Of a stretch of 45,794 bases of DNA, positions 42,960-45,794 are shown piece by piece. How positions within the stretch are numbered: the stretch's first letter is position 1; each line of letters begins with the position of its first letter. Origin of the DNA: Rhodothermaceae bacterium Tc-Br11_B2g6_7 (GTDB lineage Bacteria; Bacteroidota; Rhodothermia; Rhodothermales; Salinibacteraceae); the NCBI GenBank assembly GCA_001564055.1, contig LKNB01000022.1, forward strand, positions 1 through 45,794. Direction: 5' to 3'. The translations under genes and the position numbers were made by a program. The notes below the pieces were generated by a model that saw only the letters and a program-made list of their open reading frames with translations, had not been told where the DNA came from and made no database searches.

Positions 42960-45032
42960 ATGGCGTATTGCAGTGCACGAAACATCCTTACGAGCTTGCT
43001 ACTCATTGCTGGCGTGGCGCTCGTTGGATGCGACGACGGCGTCCTCGATGCGAACGACCCGGATCAACCGACCGTTGAGGTAAGCGCATCTTTTTCCGTG
43101 AATCCTTCGAGCCCGCAAATGGGAGATCAGGTAACCCTGGATGGCACATCTTCAACCGTATCTGGAGCGCCGGGACTTTCCTATGCGTGGACGCTGACGT
43201 CCCCTTCGGGCAGTAGTTCGACGCTCCAGGACGCAGAATCGTCTGTCACCACCTTCACCGCAGATACGGAGGGATCGTACGATATCAGCCTCGTCGTGTC
43301 CGCCGGCGGTGCTACCGACCGTACGACGCGCGGGTTTGACGTTGTTGCGTTGGATGTGGTGGAGCTCTCGGGCACCATCACTGAAAACACCACCCTCACC
43401 GCCACCACGCTCTACCGCGTTGTGGGAAATGTGCGCGTGAGTTCGGGCACCCTTACGATTGAGCCCGGCACCGTAATCGAGTTTGAGGAGGGAACGCTCC
43501 TCCGGTTTGATAACGGCACCGTAATCGTGGCTGATGGCACAGCAGCCGAACCTATCCTCTTCACCGGGACACAACAGACACCCGGCTGGTGGCAGGGCAT
43601 CTGGCTGGAAGACACCCAGAACCCGAACAACATGATGGATCACGTCACCATTGAGTACGGAGGAAGCGAAACGATGCACAGCAGTGCGGCGCCAGCCAAC
43701 CTCCTTTTAGGGCGTAATCTGGGCCGAGAAAGCAGCCTGGCACTGACCAATAGCACGCTACGCCACAGTGGCGGTTGGGGGCTCCTGCTGTTTTCCGGAT
43801 CGGACCTGCTATCTGCAGGAAACAACACCTACACCCAAAACGCTACGGCACCGGCCGGCGTCTTTTCCGATAACCTGCACTATCTCGACAGCAGTTCCAC
43901 CTTCACCGGCAATCTGAATGGAAACGACTTCGTGACCGTGTCCGGAAACTCGGTCACAGCGGATGTGACCTGGCCTGCGTTGGACGTGCCGTTTGACATG
44001 GCATTTCAAACGGACGTTCACTCCAACCTGGCTATCGCCGCAGGTGCGCAGTTTGCCTTCCGGTTTGAAGCCGGACTCGTCTTCAGAGAGGGCTCCGTGA
44101 TCCGCGCCCAGGGCACGGCGGACGCTCCCATCGTGTTTACCGGCATGGAGCAGACGCCCGGCTGGTGGCAGGGCATCTGGCTGGAAGACACCTCGAATCC
44201 GAATAACGTGATGGACCACGTAGTCGTAGAGTATGGTGGCCGCTCGGCATTTCACAGCAGCACCCAACCTGCGAACCTCACCTTCGGGCGAAATCTCGGG
44301 CGAATCAGTAGTTTGGCCATTACCAACAGCACCTTCCGCCACAGCAGCGGGACCGGAGTCTACGTGTACGCCGGATCCTCCCTTGCGGGCTCGCAGGACA
44401 ACACCTTCACGCAGAACGAGACCTCGCCTATCGAACTATCTGCCAGCGAGATCCACCAACTCGACGGCGGATCGAGCTTCACCGGAAACGCCGAGGGCAA
44501 CGACTTCGTCTCGGTCGCTGGCAATACGGCAGCGGGTACCGTCTCATGGCAGGCGCTGGACGTCCCCTACCGGATGGACAACCGCACGTCGGTAGAAGCC
44601 GATCTCACGATTGCCCCCGGTGCGACCTTCGCGTTTGCGCTCGATGCCAGCCTCGTCTTTCGGGCGGGCTCCGTCATACGGGCCCAGGGGACCGCAGCCA
44701 ATCCCATCGTATTTACCGGCGCGGAGTCGACGAAAGGCTGGTGGCAGGGCATTTGGCTCGAAGATACCTCCAACCCAAACAATACCATGGCGAACGTGGT
44801 GATTGCCTATGGTGGTCGCTCCGCATTTCATGGCAGTGTTGAGCCGGCGAACCTTGCCCTCGGGCGTAGTCTTGGGCGCGAGAGCTCCCTCAACCTCACA
44901 GACAGTACACTGCGCGACAGTGCAGACCATGGGCTGTTTGTCCACTCAGGCTCGAACATCAACGGCGACGTATGCAACGGCGACGGCAACACGTTTAATG
45001 CCAATGATGGGCCAAACTGCGTCCATCCGTAG
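42960..45032 (+). CDS. PKD-domain lipoprotein with three 192-residue beta-helix repeats
   Basis: Surface lipoprotein of 690 residues. From ATG 42960, preceded by AGGAG, the signal ends VALVGC with Cys24. Residues about 38-135 are a PKD domain (FSVNPSSPQMGDQVTLDG, SYAWTLTSPSGS, GSYDISLVVSAGG). Then come three repeats, each with EPGT/APGA, FTG-x3-T-x-GWWQGIWLEDT-x-NPNN, VEYGG, ANLxxGRNLGR and TNSTxRHS. The GGCTGGTGGCAG core recurs at 43584, 44160 and 44736, exactly 576 nt apart. The G-W-x-GI-x-F/L and N-x-x-x-xV-x-I-x-YGG pattern belongs to right-handed beta-helix repeat proteins. The third unit is cut short and ends with CNGDGNTFNANDGPNC. An adhesin or surface-binding role is plausible. A longer ORF from 42909 is rejected because the lipoprotein signal starts at 42960. 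Confidence 0.88.
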   Translation: MAYCSARNILTSLLLIAGVALVGCDDGVLDANDPDQPTVEVSASFSVNPSSPQMGDQVTLDGTSSTVSGAPGLSYAWTLTSPSGSSSTLQDAESSVTTFTADTEGSYDISLVVSAGGATDRTTRGFDVVALDVVELSGTITENTTLTATTLYRVVGNVRVSSGTLTIEPGTVIEFEEGTLLRFDNGTVIVADGTAAEPILFTGTQQTPGWWQGIWLEDTQNPNNMMDHVTIEYGGSETMHSSAAPANLLLGRNLGRESSLALTNSTLRHSGGWGLLLFSGSDLLSAGNNTYTQNATAPAGVFSDNLHYLDSSSTFTGNLNGNDFVTVSGNSVTADVTWPALDVPFDMAFQTDVHSNLAIAAGAQFAFRFEAGLVFREGSVIRAQGTADAPIVFTGMEQTPGWWQGIWLEDTSNPNNVMDHVVVEYGGRSAFHSSTQPANLTFGRNLGRISSLAITNSTFRHSSGTGVYVYAGSSLAGSQDNTFTQNETSPIELSASEIHQLDGGSSFTGNAEGNDFVSVAGNTAAGTVSWQALDVPYRMDNRTSVEADLTIAPGATFAFALDASLVFRAGSVIRAQGTAANPIVFTGAESTKGWWQGIWLEDTSNPNNTMANVVIAYGGRSAFHGSVEPANLALGRSLGRESSLNLTDSTLRDSADHGLFVHSGSNINGDVCNGDGNTFNANDGPNCVHP

Positions 45033-45065
45033 CATTTGACTGCTTATCGCGCTGTAGCACCCTAC

Positions 45066-45098
45066 CGCCCGGACAGCCTCTGCTGTTCGGGCGTTTTT
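45066..45098 (+). terminator. Intrinsic terminator of the PKD lipoprotein gene
   Basis: A 12-bp stem, CGCCCGGACAGC (45066-45077) pairing with GCTGTTCGGGCG (45082-45093) with one G-U pair, loop CTCT, then TTTTT. It lies 34 nt after the lipoprotein stop and is the clearest Rho-independent terminator in the window. Confidence 0.92.
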
Positions 45099-45360
45099 AT
45101 GCATTCTCACAGGCTCCCTGCCTCACCCCTCACAGCGAAAGAAGCAGTGCCTATACGAAAACCTTCCTCTCCAACTGTCCGTGCCCCCTCTCGTAGGGCA
45201 GGCGCGCTCAATCCTGGCGTTAAAGAACGCATCAGGAAACCGCCCCTCCTCCCGTAAAAACCTTTGTAACCCCTCGGAAGCTACCTCGTCCTACCGGCGA
45301 ATTGCTCCCAGATGTGCCACCCCACGTTCTTTTTTCCAGTAACCCATCGAGGGGTTAACG
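45099..45360. other. Intergenic region before DUF4382 gene
   Basis: Between the terminator and the next gene. I see no gene or strong hairpin. A GAGGGG Shine-Dalgarno-like sequence precedes the ATG at 45361, and the promoter should lie in this stretch, though no box stands out. Confidence 0.45.
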
Positions 45361-45794
45361 ATGAAACGATTTTCTGCATTTTTCTCTGTTGTGCTTGTTG
45401 CTGCTGTGATGCTCACGGGATGTGATGTCCTCAACAGCAGTGATCCGGTTGAAGGCCAGATGCGCGTGCTGTTGACCGACGCGCCCGCTGACATTAAAGA
45501 AGCGCACGTCACGATTCTTCGGGTAGAGCTGGTAGGCGAAGATGAGGGCGTGATTGTGCTGTCCGAACAGGAGCAAGCGTTCGATCTCTTGGAGCTACAG
45601 AATGGCGTAACCGCCGAGCTCGCCGACGTCGCCATTCCTGAAGGATCCTATGCGCAGTTGCGTGTGGTGGTGGACGAAGAAGCGCGTCTCGTCTTTGAGG
45701 ATGAGTCCGAGACGAAACTCAAAGTCCCCAGCGGCACCCAGACCGGCATTAAGATTCTCTTTCCCGAAGTCACTATCGCAGATGACGATGACTC
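45361..45794 (+). CDS. DUF4382 lipoprotein, 3' end outside window
   Basis: Starts MKRFSAFFSVVLVAAVMLTGC with lipobox Cys21, so an outer-membrane lipoprotein. The following MRVLLTDAPADIKEAHVTI and ITVLRVEL-like strand, then LLELQNGVTAELADVAIPEGSYAQLRVVV, are the conserved blocks of the DUF4382 domain (a prealbumin-like beta-sandwich). About 144 residues are present and the frame is open at the window end. Its function is unknown; such proteins are common surface lipoproteins in Bacteroidota-type bacteria. Confidence 0.87.
   Translation, partial: MKRFSAFFSVVLVAAVMLTGCDVLNSSDPVEGQMRVLLTDAPADIKEAHVTILRVELVGEDEGVIVLSEQEQAFDLLELQNGVTAELADVAIPEGSYAQLRVVVDEEARLVFEDESETKLKVPSGTQTGIKILFPEVTIADDDD

Noticed and set aside
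42728..43078. A 116-codon frame overlapping the start of the PKD lipoprotein
   Set aside because: It overlaps the lipoprotein signal region in another frame and has no family character; the lipoprotein has a proper Shine-Dalgarno and lipobox.

Overview
The window looks like a chromosomal segment of a halophilic member of the Rhodothermota (Bacteroidota-related; a Salinibacter/Salisaeta/Longimonas-type organism). This rests on high GC, strongly acidic proteins, an LptE-type lipoprotein behind a receiver-less sigma-54 activator, many Sec/lipoprotein proteins, six-bladed beta-propellers and an ECF sigma factor next to a Ser/Thr kinase. The taxonomic call is inference from gene content, not from a marker alignment. 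No rRNA, tRNA, CRISPR array, transposase or phage gene was found.

Layout. Positions 1-8.2 kb are mostly housekeeping: a GT4 glycosyltransferase (cut by the window edge), a DASS/SLC13 anion transporter, a membrane GT2 glycosyltransferase and gyrB on the minus strand, then a cysteine-synthase-family enzyme and a membrane SpoIIE-type phosphatase on the plus strand. From 8.2 to 11.7 kb is an AT-richer accessory island: a three-gene cassette (secreted Cys-rich peptide, six-bladed propeller, membrane-anchored thioredoxin-like protein), then 1.3 kb of gene-free DNA full of REP-like hairpins and a 186-bp duplication. From 11.7 to 21.8 kb come a DapA-family aldolase, an HtrA protease, a methyltransferase, a GH15 glucoamylase-like enzyme, a secreted LVIVD propeller with its DUF305 neighbour, and anmK. 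At 22.1-24.1 kb lies a second, divergent copy of the three-gene cassette in the opposite orientation. It sits between direct repeats that duplicate the anmK 5' end and its upstream region. From 24.6 to 32.7 kb is conserved cell-envelope and core metabolism: TPR protein, GT2, LptE, sigma-54 activator, DUF4286, a small membrane protein, pyrG and a lipid kinase. From 32.9 to 42.6 kb an ECF sigma/Ser-Thr kinase pair faces a divergent eight-gene run (secreted TPR protein, Tat-exported MBL hydrolase, cupin, lipoprotein, SnoaL-like, methyltransferase, OsmC-like, methyltransferase). The window ends with a PKD/beta-helix lipoprotein built of 192-residue repeats, a clear terminator and the start of a DUF4382 lipoprotein.

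Most noteworthy: the paired peptide-propeller-thioredoxin cassettes. They share gene order, near-identical intergenic spacing (39/41 nt and 2/2 nt), thioredoxin-fold proteins that each have exactly one cysteine at the same place, even-cysteine secreted peptides, and a TATAT box ending 37 nt before the peptide start next to a C6 or G8 run. I do not recognise this as a named system. A role in exporting, folding or sensing a disulfide-rich peptide is inference.
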